Shown: piece after piece, positions 33,196 through 41,790 of the stretch
Position numbering within the stretch: the stretch's first letter is position 1
How the letters are laid out: each line of letters starts with the position of its first letter
Program-made: the position numbers and the translations under genes
NCBI RefSeq assembly: GCF_005937885.2
Contig: NZ_CP042176.1
Span: 7,187,501-7,251,500 of the forward strand
DNA: 64,000 nt
Direction: 5' to 3'
Origin: Bradyrhizobium sp. KBS0727
GTDB lineage: Bacteria; Pseudomonadota; Alphaproteobacteria; Rhizobiales; Xanthobacteraceae
The notes under the pieces: model-generated
Seen by the model: only the letters and a program-made list of their open reading frames with translations
Told to the model about the DNA's origin: nothing
Databases searched by the model: none

Positions 33196-34404
33196 TCAAT
33201 TCAGCTTCTCGATCGCGATCGCGACGCCCTGGCCGACGCCGACGCACATGGTGGCAAGGGCGAGCTTGCCGCCGCGCTTCTCCATGCCGTGCACCGCCGT
33301 CATCGCCAGCCGCGCGCCGCTCATGCCCAAGGGATGGCCGAGCGCGATCGCGCCGCCATGCGGATTGACGAAGTCGGCATCGTCCTTGACGCCGAGTTGC
33401 CTGAGGCAGGCGATGCCCTGCGAGGCGAAGGCTTCATTGAGCTCGATCAAATCGAAGTCCGAGATTTTCAGGCCCAGACGCTCCATCAGCTTCCTCGTCG
33501 CCGGCACCGGACCGATGCCCATGATGCGCGGCGGCACCGCGGCCGAAGCGAGGCCGAGGATGCGCGCCCGCGGCGTCAGCCCGTGCTTCTTCACGGCGGC
33601 TTCGGAAGCCAGGATCATCGCGGCCGCGCCGTCATTGACGCCGGAGGCGTTACCCGCCGTCACGGTGCCGGGATTGCGCACGATCGGCTTCAATTTCGAC
33701 AGGCCTTCCAGCGTGGTCTCGGGACGCGGATGCTCGTCCTTGTCGACCGTGATCGGGCCGGCCTTGCCGCCGGGCACCGACACCGCGGTGATTTCCTCGG
33801 CGAAGTAGCCCGACGCGATCGCCGCGCCCGCGCGCTGCTGCGAGCGGATCGCGAACGCGTCCTGGTCGGCGCGCGACACCTGGAATTCCTCGGCAACGTT
33901 CTCGCCGGTTTCCGGCATCGCGTCGACGCCGTATTGCGCCTTCATCAGCGGGTTGATGAAGCGCCAGCCGATCGTGGTGTCGTAGATCTCGGCCGAACGC
34001 GCGAACGCTTCCGGCGCCTTGCCCATCACGAACGGCGCCCGCGTCATCGATTCGACGCCGCCGGCAATCGCGAAGTCGATCTCGCCGGCGCGGATGGCGC
34101 GGCCGGCGGCACCGACCGCATCGAGGCCCGACGCACAGAGACGATTCAGGGTCTGGCCGGGAACCGATTCGGGCATGCCCGCCAGCAACAGCGCCATGCG
34201 CGCGACGTTGCGGTTGTCTTCGCCGGCCTGGTTGGCGCAGCCGAAAAACACCTCATCGACCTGGGACCAATCAAGGCCCGGATGCTTCGCCATCAATGCC
34301 TTGATCGGCGTCGCGCCCAGATCGTCGGCGCGCACCTTGGCGAGCGAGCCGCCGAAACGGCCGATCGGGGTCCGGACGGCATCGCAAATAAATACATCAC
34401 CCAT
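33196..34404 (-). CDS. pcaF: 3-oxoadipyl-CoA thiolase
   Basis: A 402-residue thiolase that cleaves 3-oxoadipyl-CoA to succinyl-CoA and acetyl-CoA, the last step of the beta-ketoadipate pathway. The acyl-accepting cysteine is in NRLCASGLDA, the active-site His in NPHGGAIALGHPLG, and the second Cys in CVGVGQG. The N-terminus VFICDAVRTPIGRFGGSLA is typical of PcaF. The ATG at 34404 has GGGAGA upstream. Its neighbours pcaHG support this over a generic acetyl-CoA acetyltransferase. pcaIJ, pcaB, pcaC and pcaD are not in the window. Confidence 0.92.
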   Translation of the reverse strand: MGDVFICDAVRTPIGRFGGSLAKVRADDLGATPIKALMAKHPGLDWSQVDEVFFGCANQAGEDNRNVARMALLLAGMPESVPGQTLNRLCASGLDAVGAAGRAIRAGEIDFAIAGGVESMTRAPFVMGKAPEAFARSAEIYDTTIGWRFINPLMKAQYGVDAMPETGENVAEEFQVSRADQDAFAIRSQQRAGAAIASGYFAEEITAVSVPGGKAGPITVDKDEHPRPETTLEGLSKLKPIVRNPGTVTAGNASGVNDGAAAMILASEAAVKKHGLTPRARILGLASAAVPPRIMGIGPVPATRKLMERLGLKISDFDLIELNEAFASQGIACLRQLGVKDDADFVNPHGGAIALGHPLGMSGARLAMTAVHGMEKRGGKLALATMCVGVGQGVAIAIEKLN

Positions 34405-34631
34405 TGAATCTCTCCCTGAATGCCGCGTTTCGGGCATTGACCCGCTCGAATTGATGGCGAGTTTTAGGAGCGCGCCCGCGGCAGGTCAATTGAGGCACGG
34501 TGCTTTCGCGCCAGGGCCGTCATGCTCTCACAGCGGGCATGATGAAATTGCAGCCTACTGGGCGTGGAAAACCCGGACAAAACGGCCAAAGCAATAGGAC
34601 CGGGCGACGAAATTTTGTAGTTTGCGCCGCA

Positions 34632-37376
34632 ATGACCCTGCAGCAATCCATCCCCCTGCCCCCCGAGGCCACGCCAACCACGGAAGCCATACCGGCGGCC
34701 GACGCGAATTCGCGCGTCACGCCGATGATGGAACAGTACCTCGAGATCAAGGCCGGCCATCCCGGGCTACTGCTGTTCTACCGGATGGGCGATTTCTACG
34801 AGCTGTTCTTCGAGGACGCCGAGATCGCCTCCAAAACGCTCGGCATCGTGCTCACCAAGCGCGGCAAGCATCAAGGCATGGACATCCCGATGTGCGGCGT
34901 GCCGGTCGAGCGCTCCGAGGACTACCTGCATCGGCTGATCAACGCCGGGCATCGGGTTGCGGTGTGCGAGCAGACCGAGAACCCGGCCGAAGCGCGCGCC
35001 CGCGGCAACAAGAGCGTGGTCCGCCGCGGCGTGGTGCGGCTGGTGACGCCGGGCACGCTGACCGAAGACACGCTGCTGGATGCCCGCACCAACAATTACC
35101 TGCTGGCGATCGCGCGCGCCCGGGCTTCAAGCGGCGGCGACCGCATCGGGCTTGCCTGGATCGATATTTCGACCTCCGAATTCATGGTCACCGAATGTTC
35201 GACCGCGGAACTCGCGGCCACATTGGCGCGCATCAATCCGAATGAAGTGATCGTCACCGACGCGCTCTATGGCGATCCTGATTTGGGGCCACTGCTGCGC
35301 GAACTGCAAGCCGTAACGCCGCTGACCCGCGACGTGTTCGATGGCGCCACCGCCGAACGTCGGCTGTGCAATTATTTCGCGGTCGCGACCATGGACGGCC
35401 TTTCCGCGATGTCGCGGCTGGAAGCAACCGCGGCAGCAGCCGCCGTCACCTATATCGACCGTACCCAGGTCGGAAAACGTCCGCCGCTGGCGCCGCCCTC
35501 GCGCGAGGCTGCCGGCACCACCATGGCAATCGATCCGGCGACGCGCGCCAATCTCGAATTGACACGGACGCTGGCCGGCGAACGCCGCGGGTCGCTGCTC
35601 GACGCGATCGACTGCACCGTGACCTCGGCCGGATCGCGGCTGCTGGCCCAACGGCTGGCGGCGCCGCTCACCGACAGTGCTGCGATTGCGCGGCGGCTGG
35701 ATGCGATCGCGGCTTTTGTCGCAGATAGCGCGGCGCGCGATGATATCCGCACCACGCTGAAAGCAGCCCCCGACATGTCGCGCGCGCTGGCGCGGCTGTC
35801 GGTCGGACGCGGCGGCCCGCGCGACCTTGCGGGTCTCCGCGACGGCATCCTTGCGGCCGACCAGGCGCTGGCGCGGCTGGGGCAACTGGAAGCACCACCG
35901 GCAGAAATATCAGCCGTGATGGAAGCGCTGCGCCGCCCGTCGCGCGATCTGGCGGGCGAATTCGAACGCGCATTGGCCGAGCAGTTGCCGCTGATCAAGC
36001 GCGACGGCGGTTTTGTCCGCGAGGGCTATGAGCCCGCGCTGGACGAGACCCGCAGCCTGCGCGACGCCTCGCGTCTCGTGGTCGCCGCGATGCAGGCGCG
36101 TTACGCCGACGATACCGGCATCAAGGCACTTAAGATCCGCCACAACAATGTGCTCGGTTACTTCGTCGAGGTCACCGCCCAGCACGGCGACCGGCTGATG
36201 GCGCCGCCGCTGAACGCGACCTTCATCCATCGCCAGACTCTGGCCGGCCAGGTGCGTTTCACCACGTCCGAACTCGGCGGGATCGAAGCCAAGATCGCCA
36301 ATGCCGGTGACCGCGCGCTCGGGCTGGAGCTCGAAATCTTCGAGCGGCTGTGCGCCATGGCGCTGGCGGCCAGCGACGACCTGCGCGCCGCCGCGCACGC
36401 GTTCGCACTGCTCGACGTCGCAACCGCGCTGGCGAAGCTTGCGGTCGACGATAACTATGTGCGGCCCGACGTCGACGGCTCGCTCGGCTTCGCGGTCGAA
36501 GGCGGCCGGCATCCGGTGGTCGAACAGGCGCTGAAGCGCGACGGCCAGCCGTTCATCGCCAATGCCTGCGATCTGTCCCCCGGGCCGGGACAAAGATCCG
36601 GCCAGATCTGGCTGATCACCGGTCCCAACATGGCCGGTAAATCGACCTTCCTGCGCCAGAACGCGCTGATCGCGCTGATGGCGCAGATCGGCTCCTATGT
36701 GCCGGCGTCACGCGCGCGGATCGGCGTCATCGACCGGCTGTTCTCACGCGTCGGTGCGGCCGACGATCTGGCGCGCGGCCGCTCCACCTTCATGGTGGAA
36801 ATGGTCGAGACCGCTGTCATCCTCAACCAGGCCAGCGAGCGCTCGCTGGTGATCCTGGATGAGATCGGCCGCGGCACCGCGACCTTCGATGGCCTCTCGA
36901 TCGCCTGGGCCGCGATCGAGCATCTGCACGAAGCCAACCGCTGCCGCTCGCTGTTCGCGACGCATTATCACGAGCTGACCGCACTGTCGGCAAAACTGCC
37001 GCGGATGTTCAACGCCACCGTCCGCGTCAAGGAATGGCAAGGCGACGTCGTGTTCCTGCACGAGGTGCTGCCGGGCTCCGCCGATCGGTCCTACGGCATC
37101 CAGGTCGCCAAGCTCGCGGGCCTGCCGCCGGCCGTGATCGCGCGCGCCAAATCGGTGCTGGCGAAACTCGAAGCGCAGGACCGCGGCCAGACCGCGCGCG
37201 CACTCGCGGATGATTTGCCGCTGTTCGCGGTTCCCTCCCGCGCCGCCGCCGAACCGGCGCCGCCGACCGAGGCGGAGTTGTTGCTGGAGGCGGTAAAGGC
37301 GCTTCATCCCGACGAAATGTCGCCGCGCGAGGCGCTGGAGGCGCTGTATGCGCTGAGGGCGAACCTGCCGAAGTGA
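34632..37376 (+). CDS. mutS: DNA mismatch repair protein MutS
   Basis: A 914-residue ATPase that recognises mismatches and small loops and recruits MutL. Domain I carries the mismatch-contacting F-x-E motif in RMGDFYELFFEDA. The core and clamp domains occupy the middle, and the C-terminal ATPase shows the Walker A GPNMAGKSTFLRQ, a Walker B ending LVILDEIGRGT, and THYHELTAL. The frame is open to a GTG at 34500, but the ATG at 34632 (MTLQQSIPLPPEATP) gives the usual N-terminus. A short intergenic repeat follows the stop. Confidence 0.97.
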   Translation: MTLQQSIPLPPEATPTTEAIPAADANSRVTPMMEQYLEIKAGHPGLLLFYRMGDFYELFFEDAEIASKTLGIVLTKRGKHQGMDIPMCGVPVERSEDYLHRLINAGHRVAVCEQTENPAEARARGNKSVVRRGVVRLVTPGTLTEDTLLDARTNNYLLAIARARASSGGDRIGLAWIDISTSEFMVTECSTAELAATLARINPNEVIVTDALYGDPDLGPLLRELQAVTPLTRDVFDGATAERRLCNYFAVATMDGLSAMSRLEATAAAAAVTYIDRTQVGKRPPLAPPSREAAGTTMAIDPATRANLELTRTLAGERRGSLLDAIDCTVTSAGSRLLAQRLAAPLTDSAAIARRLDAIAAFVADSAARDDIRTTLKAAPDMSRALARLSVGRGGPRDLAGLRDGILAADQALARLGQLEAPPAEISAVMEALRRPSRDLAGEFERALAEQLPLIKRDGGFVREGYEPALDETRSLRDASRLVVAAMQARYADDTGIKALKIRHNNVLGYFVEVTAQHGDRLMAPPLNATFIHRQTLAGQVRFTTSELGGIEAKIANAGDRALGLELEIFERLCAMALAASDDLRAAAHAFALLDVATALAKLAVDDNYVRPDVDGSLGFAVEGGRHPVVEQALKRDGQPFIANACDLSPGPGQRSGQIWLITGPNMAGKSTFLRQNALIALMAQIGSYVPASRARIGVIDRLFSRVGAADDLARGRSTFMVEMVETAVILNQASERSLVILDEIGRGTATFDGLSIAWAAIEHLHEANRCRSLFATHYHELTALSAKLPRMFNATVRVKEWQGDVVFLHEVLPGSADRSYGIQVAKLAGLPPAVIARAKSVLAKLEAQDRGQTARALADDLPLFAVPSRAAAEPAPPTEAELLLEAVKALHPDEMSPREALEALYALRANLPK

Positions 37377-37382
37377 TAAGAC

Positions 37383-37480
37383 TCCTCATCCTGAGGAGCC
37401 GCGAAGCGGCGTCTCGAAGGATGGCCACAGCCGGGCTCTCATGGTTCGAGACGCGCGAAGACGCGCTCCTCACCATGAGG
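37383..37480. repeat. Palindromic repeat, CTCATCCTGAGGAG / CTCACCATGAGG family
   Basis: Two linked hairpins: ctcctcatcctgaggagccg with gaagcggcgtctcgaaggat, then atggttcgagacgcgcgaag with gcgctcctcaccatgagg. The same family, in the opposite orientation, lies at 60382-60487. It fills the gap after mutS and may act as a bidirectional terminator for the convergent neighbours. Confidence 0.85.
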
Positions 37481-37486
37481 GTTTGG

Positions 37487-38284
37487 CTAAGCCGCCGTCG
37501 CCTTGCGTCGCCCGTTCCACCACAGCGTCAGGTTCCAGCAGATGCAGGTGGCGAGCCCAAGGCTCAATCCGACCACCGAACCGAACTGCAACGCTCCGAC
37601 ATGCAGCACGGCGATCGCGAGGCCGAACCCCATCAGGCCCCAGGCGCTGTTGGCGATCACGGCCGCGGTGGCCGGGCCGCCGATGCGCGGGTGCAGGATC
37701 AGCATCATCGACGTGAACACGATCGGAAACAGCGCCAGCATGCCGCTGATACTGGGGCCGACCCAGCCCGACAGCGTGACGACGGTGGCGACCAGCGTCG
37801 CCACCAGCGACGCCCGCAGCGGAATGTCGAACCAGCGGCGCGTGACCGGCGGCATCCGGACGTGGCGATAGCGCGCCAACAGCGGAATGCAGATCGCGAA
37901 CGTTATCGCGTTCACAATGAGTCCCGATATCAGCGGCCAGTGAAACTGACGGATGATCGCCGCCAGCCCGATCCAGACCGCGATCGCGGCGCCGGCACTC
38001 AGCGCAACGCCATGTCGCTGCGCCAGCACGACGTAAGTGAGCCCGAGCAGGATCGTTGCGGCATTGATCGGCAGGCTCGCCAGCGCGCCCTCGGCGATGA
38101 ACGCCGCGTCGTGGTCGAGCGCGAGGAACACATAGGACGGCCCCGCCGAAATCGGCAGCGTCGCCACCAGCGCGCCGATCACCGGGCCGGATTTTTCTGT
38201 GATGATGGACGCCGTCACCACGAACGCCGCCGTGATCGCCATGCGGAGTGCGAGCGTGAGCAGGAAGGTGAGTTCGGGGGACAT
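37487..38284 (-). CDS. Multi-pass membrane protein, unknown function
   Basis: A 265-residue very hydrophobic protein with about nine membrane segments, such as LTFLLTLALRMAITAAFVV and LVATLVATVVTLSGWVG. I do not recognise the family. Small residues alternate with Pro (TLPISAGPSYV, LASLPINAAT) in the third and fourth segments, suggesting kinked helices as in transporters. The frame is open upstream to 38653, but that is a shadow of the OsmC gene; the ATG at 38284 is chosen. It is separated from the OsmC gene by a small hairpin repeat. Confidence 0.75.
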   Translation of the reverse strand: MSPELTFLLTLALRMAITAAFVVTASIITEKSGPVIGALVATLPISAGPSYVFLALDHDAAFIAEGALASLPINAATILLGLTYVVLAQRHGVALSAGAAIAVWIGLAAIIRQFHWPLISGLIVNAITFAICIPLLARYRHVRMPPVTRRWFDIPLRASLVATLVATVVTLSGWVGPSISGMLALFPIVFTSMMLILHPRIGGPATAAVIANSAWGLMGFGLAIAVLHVGALQFGSVVGLSLGLATCICWNLTLWWNGRRKATAA

Positions 38285-38290
38285 TATTTG

Positions 38291-38320
38291 TCGTCCCGGC
38301 GAACGCCGGGACCCATACGC
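38291..38320. repeat. Short hairpin repeat CGTCCCGGCGAACGCCGGGACC
   Basis: The arms gtcccggcg and cgccgggac surround two A residues, just downstream of the OsmC gene. Short hairpins of this type are common between genes in bradyrhizobia. Confidence 0.6.
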
Positions 38321-38337
38321 CGCAGCGACGACAGCGA

Positions 38338-38847
38338 CTAAATCCGCTGCATCGACACCGAAACCTTCGGGCCGTTCTTGATGGTCTGGTAGACCACGCA
38401 GTAGCGCTCGGTGAGTTTCAGGAGCAGATCGAGCTTGTCCTGCGGTGCGTCGGTCTCGACGTCGAAGCGCAAGCGTATCTCGGCGAATCCAACCGGCGCT
38501 TCCTTGTCGACGCCGAGCGTGCCGCGAAAATCGAGATCGCCTTCGGCGGTGACATTGCCGGACTTCAGCGGAATCTCGACCGCAGTCGCGACCGACTTCA
38601 GCGTCACGCCGGCGCAGGCGACCAGCGCTTCCAGCAGCATGTCGCCGGAGCACAATTCGAGCCCGGAGCCGCCGGTCGCCGGATGCAGCCCGGCGACCGC
38701 CAGCGCGCGGCCGGTCTCGACCTTGCAGGCGATGCCTTCATTGTCGATCGAGCCCTTGGCCTTCAGGGTAATCATCGCCGTCTTCGGATCGGTCTTGTAG
38801 CGATCCTTGATCGGGGCCTGGGTGGCGCGGAGTTGAGCGGCGTCCAT
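38338..38847 (-). CDS. OsmC family peroxiredoxin-like protein
   Basis: A 169-residue protein of the OsmC/Ohr fold. The two redox cysteines fit EALVACAGVTL (about residue 80) and TERYCVVYQTI (about residue 150), the usual positions. The family reduces organic hydroperoxides or has roles in osmotic stress; this subgroup is not assigned a substrate. GGAGAG precedes the ATG at 38847, eight codons inside the longest frame. The ABC transporter genes lie upstream on the same strand. Confidence 0.9.
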   Translation of the reverse strand: MDAAQLRATQAPIKDRYKTDPKTAMITLKAKGSIDNEGIACKVETGRALAVAGLHPATGGSGLELCSGDMLLEALVACAGVTLKSVATAVEIPLKSGNVTAEGDLDFRGTLGVDKEAPVGFAEIRLRFDVETDAPQDKLDLLLKLTERYCVVYQTIKNGPKVSVSMQRI

Positions 38848-38911
38848 TTTTCTTCTCTCCGGATTTTCCAACTAAAAAGCCGGTCGGGTGTAATCGGTTA
38901 CCTTACCGATG

Positions 38912-39697
38912 TCACCACCACATTGCTTCACCAGTAGTTGATTTTACGTCAGCGTCGGGCACGCTGCGGTCGAGCGAGCGATCCAGCGCCGTCAGCACGC
39001 GGCGCTTGAAATTGTCGAAGTGCGGCGAGCTGCGGTCGCGCGGCCGCGCCAGATTGATCCTGATCTCCTCGAACAGCCGGCCAGGTCGTGGTCGCATTAC
39101 CAGCACGCGGTCGGCGAGCACGACGGCCTCGTCGACGTCGTGGGTGACCAGGACCAGTGTCGGCCGGGTGTCGGCCCAGAGGTCGAGCAGATGGTCCTGC
39201 AGGTCGCGCCGCGTGAAGGCATCGAGCGCGGAAAACGGCTCGTCCAGCAACAGCACTTCCGGCTGCGGCACCAGCGCGCGGGCAATCGCGACCCGCTGCG
39301 CCTGACCGCCGGAGAGTTCGCGCGGCCAGGCATTGGCCTTGTCCGCAAGACCAACCCGCGCCAGTGCGGCGGCGACCTTCTCGCGCCGCGCCGTTGCCGG
39401 CAATTCCGACAGGCCGAAGCCGATATTGTCGGCGACGCTGAGCCATGGCAGCAGCCGCGGCTCCTGAAAGATGATTCCGATTTTGGCATGCGGCGAGGTG
39501 ATCGCTTCCTCGTCGAGCCTCACCGTGCCGGTAGAGGCGCGGTCGAGGCCGGCGATGGCGCGCAACAGCGTCGACTTGCCGCAGCCGGAGCCGCCGATGA
39601 TGGCGATGATTTCGCCAAGCCTGATATCGGCGGAAAAACGCTCCAGCGCATGAACGCCATTGGGATAGGTCTTGCCGACGCGGTCGAGCGCGAGCAT
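38912..39697 (-). CDS. ssuB: ABC transporter ATPase for sulfonates/nitrate/taurine type import
   Basis: A 261-residue ATPase with Walker A IGGSGCGKSTLLRAI, a Q-loop in FQEPRLLPWLS, signature LSGGQAQRVAIARAL, Walker B VLLLDEPFSALDA and switch His in LVTHDVDEAV. The pattern FQEPRLLPW and the size place it with SsuB/TauB/NrtD proteins. Its ATG shares one base with the permease stop codon (TGATG), so the two are translationally coupled. The real substrate of the system is inferred from the family only. Confidence 0.9.
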   Translation of the reverse strand: MLALDRVGKTYPNGVHALERFSADIRLGEIIAIIGGSGCGKSTLLRAIAGLDRASTGTVRLDEEAITSPHAKIGIIFQEPRLLPWLSVADNIGFGLSELPATARREKVAAALARVGLADKANAWPRELSGGQAQRVAIARALVPQPEVLLLDEPFSALDAFTRRDLQDHLLDLWADTRPTLVLVTHDVDEAVVLADRVLVMRPRPGRLFEEIRINLARPRDRSSPHFDNFKRRVLTALDRSLDRSVPDADVKSTTGEAMWW

Positions 39698-40560
39698 CAC
39701 TGGCCTCCGCCCTGACGGCCGAACGCATCCTGCCAGCGTAACAGCGGCGCAGTGGCGACCTCGATCAGCCAGTCGGTGGCCTTGCCGAGGATCGCGAAGA
39801 TCACGATGGCGGCGAGAATTTGCGCGGGCTTGCCGAGTTGCTGGCCGTCGAGCAGGAGATAGCCTAGCCCCTCGGACGCGCCCATCAGTTCGGCGGCGAC
39901 CACAAACATCCAGCCCAGCCCAAGGCCGACGCGGAGTGCGACCACATAGGCCGGCAACACCGCGGGCAGCAGGATGCGACGGATCATCGCCGGTCCCGAC
40001 AGACGAAAGGTGCGGCCGACCTCGACGATCTTGCGGTCGACCGAGAGGATCGCACCCATCACGCCGAGATAGACCGGGAAGAACACGCCGGCCGCGATCA
40101 GCGCCACCTTCGAGGTTTCGAAAATGCCGAGCCAGAGAATGAACAGCGGCACCCAGGCCAGCGACGGGATCGCGCGCAACGCCTGCACAGTCGGATCGAG
40201 CAGCCGCCGCGCCAGATCCCAATAGCCGGAGATGGCGCCAAGCAGCGTGCCGGCAACCACGCCGAGGCCGAAGCCCGCGCCCACCCGGCTCAGCGTCGCC
40301 ACGATATGACGCGACAGTTCGCCACTTCGCGCCAGTTCCATGATGGTGGCGAAGATTTTCGTCGGCGGCGGCACCAGCCGGCCGCTGGAGAGGCCGAGCC
40401 AGACCACGATCTCCCAGCCTATCGCCACGCCCACCGGCAGCAATAGCCCGAGCGCCGGCCGCGCATAGCGCGCAAGCCGCGGCGACGGCGCGGGCTGCGT
40501 CATCGCATCGTTCCGTGCGTCGGTCTGTTCGAGCGCTGGCAGTTCAACCGTCATGGCCAT
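39697..40560 (-). CDS. ssuC: ABC transporter permease, SsuC type
   Basis: A protein of about 287 residues with six hydrophobic segments. The EAA-like loop sits around VGRTFRLSGPAMIRRILLPAVLP, typical of the SsuC/TauC group. Two ATG codons (40560 and 40554) are possible and neither has a strong ribosome binding site, so the first 15 residues are uncertain. It is the middle gene of a binding protein-permease-ATPase operon on the minus strand. Confidence 0.9.
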   Translation of the reverse strand: MAMTVELPALEQTDARNDAMTQPAPSPRLARYARPALGLLLPVGVAIGWEIVVWLGLSSGRLVPPPTKIFATIMELARSGELSRHIVATLSRVGAGFGLGVVAGTLLGAISGYWDLARRLLDPTVQALRAIPSLAWVPLFILWLGIFETSKVALIAAGVFFPVYLGVMGAILSVDRKIVEVGRTFRLSGPAMIRRILLPAVLPAYVVALRVGLGLGWMFVVAAELMGASEGLGYLLLDGQQLGKPAQILAAIVIFAILGKATDWLIEVATAPLLRWQDAFGRQGGGQ

Positions 40561-40618
40561 AGCAAGAACGCTTCTCGAAGGGGATTGCAAGGCGGGGACG
40601 ACACCGGTGTTTTGGCCT

Positions 40619-41593
40619 CTAATTCGTCGGCAGCGGGACCTGGTCGTCGATCAACGCATCGAGCGTCGCCTTGACGTCGACCTTGGGGTCGATGACGCCG
40701 GCCTGCTGCAGGGCGACGCCGGCGGCGAGGATCGACTCGCGCTGGGAGCTGCCGATGCGACTATGGGTCAGCTCGGTGCGCTCCTTGAGCTGCTTGTCGA
40801 CCACGCTGTCCGGCAGCCTGGTGACGCCGATGAAGGTCTTCTTCAGGTCGTCGTAATTGGCCAGCGAGTATTTGCGGGCTTCCTCATACACCGCGAGCAC
40901 GCGGCGGACCACGTCCGGATAGTCCTTCAGGAACTGCTCGCGCACATTGAGGATGCCCCAGGTGTTGGCATCGGCCTTGCGGTAAAACAGCTTGGCGCCG
41001 TCCTCGACCTCGGCCTGCGCCATCATCGGATCGAGACCAGCCCAGGCATCGACGTCGCCGCGCATCAGCGCGGTCTTGCCGTCGGCGTGCTGCAGCAACA
41101 CCGGCGTAATGTCCTTCTCGGTCAGCCCGGCGCCGAGCAGCGCGCGCACAAGGAAGATGTGCGGATCGGTGCCACGCGTCACCGCGACGCGCTTGCCCTT
41201 GAGATCCGCGACCGAGGCGATCTTCGAATCCTTCGATGTCACGAGCGCGGTCCATTCGGGACGCGAATAGACATAGATCGACTTGACCGGGTTGCCGTTG
41301 ATCCTTGCGACCAGCGCCGCCGAGCCCGCGGTGGACCCGAAATCGATCGAGCCGGCGTTGAGGAATTCGAGCGCCTTGTTGGAACCGGCCGACTGCACCC
41401 AGACGATGCTGATGCCGTCTTTGGCGAATTCCTTCTCCAGCAATCCCTTTTGCTTAAGGATCAGCGACACCGGGTTGTAGGTCGCCCAGTCGATGTGAAT
41501 TTCCTTGAGTGCGTCGGCCGCAAACGCCGTTCCCGGCAGCAAGGCCGAAGCCGCGATCGCCGCAGCGATCGCGCGCCGTGTAATTCCTGACAT
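40619..41593 (-). CDS. ssuA: Aliphatic sulfonate-type substrate-binding protein
   Basis: A 324-residue periplasmic protein with a signal peptide ending GTAFAA (about residue 25). The binding fold begins IHIDWATYNPVSLILKQKGL and includes SAGSNKALEFLNAGSIDFG, typical of SsuA/TauA proteins that bind sulfonates. The ATG at 41593 has GGGGAGG upstream. It is divergent from glnD. No desulfonating monooxygenase (ssuD) is adjacent; the TauD-like gene at 10313 is 30 kb away and not obviously linked. Confidence 0.9.
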   Translation of the reverse strand: MSGITRRAIAAAIAASALLPGTAFAADALKEIHIDWATYNPVSLILKQKGLLEKEFAKDGISIVWVQSAGSNKALEFLNAGSIDFGSTAGSAALVARINGNPVKSIYVYSRPEWTALVTSKDSKIASVADLKGKRVAVTRGTDPHIFLVRALLGAGLTEKDITPVLLQHADGKTALMRGDVDAWAGLDPMMAQAEVEDGAKLFYRKADANTWGILNVREQFLKDYPDVVRRVLAVYEEARKYSLANYDDLKKTFIGVTRLPDSVVDKQLKERTELTHSRIGSSQRESILAAGVALQQAGVIDPKVDVKATLDALIDDQVPLPTN

Positions 41594-41790
41594 GGTCCAG
41601 CCTCCCCTCAGCTTAAAAAACATCTTGTTATTTCAATGAGTTAAGCCATGAGGTCAACGAGAAAATACATGCCGGCAATGCACCTGCGCGAGAACAACTT
41701 AGTCGAAGGCAAGCGGAATCCAGCATAGAATTGCTGCGGCTTTACAATCCTCCGTGACAGCGTCGGCGCCGTCCGATATCGGGTTAGACC

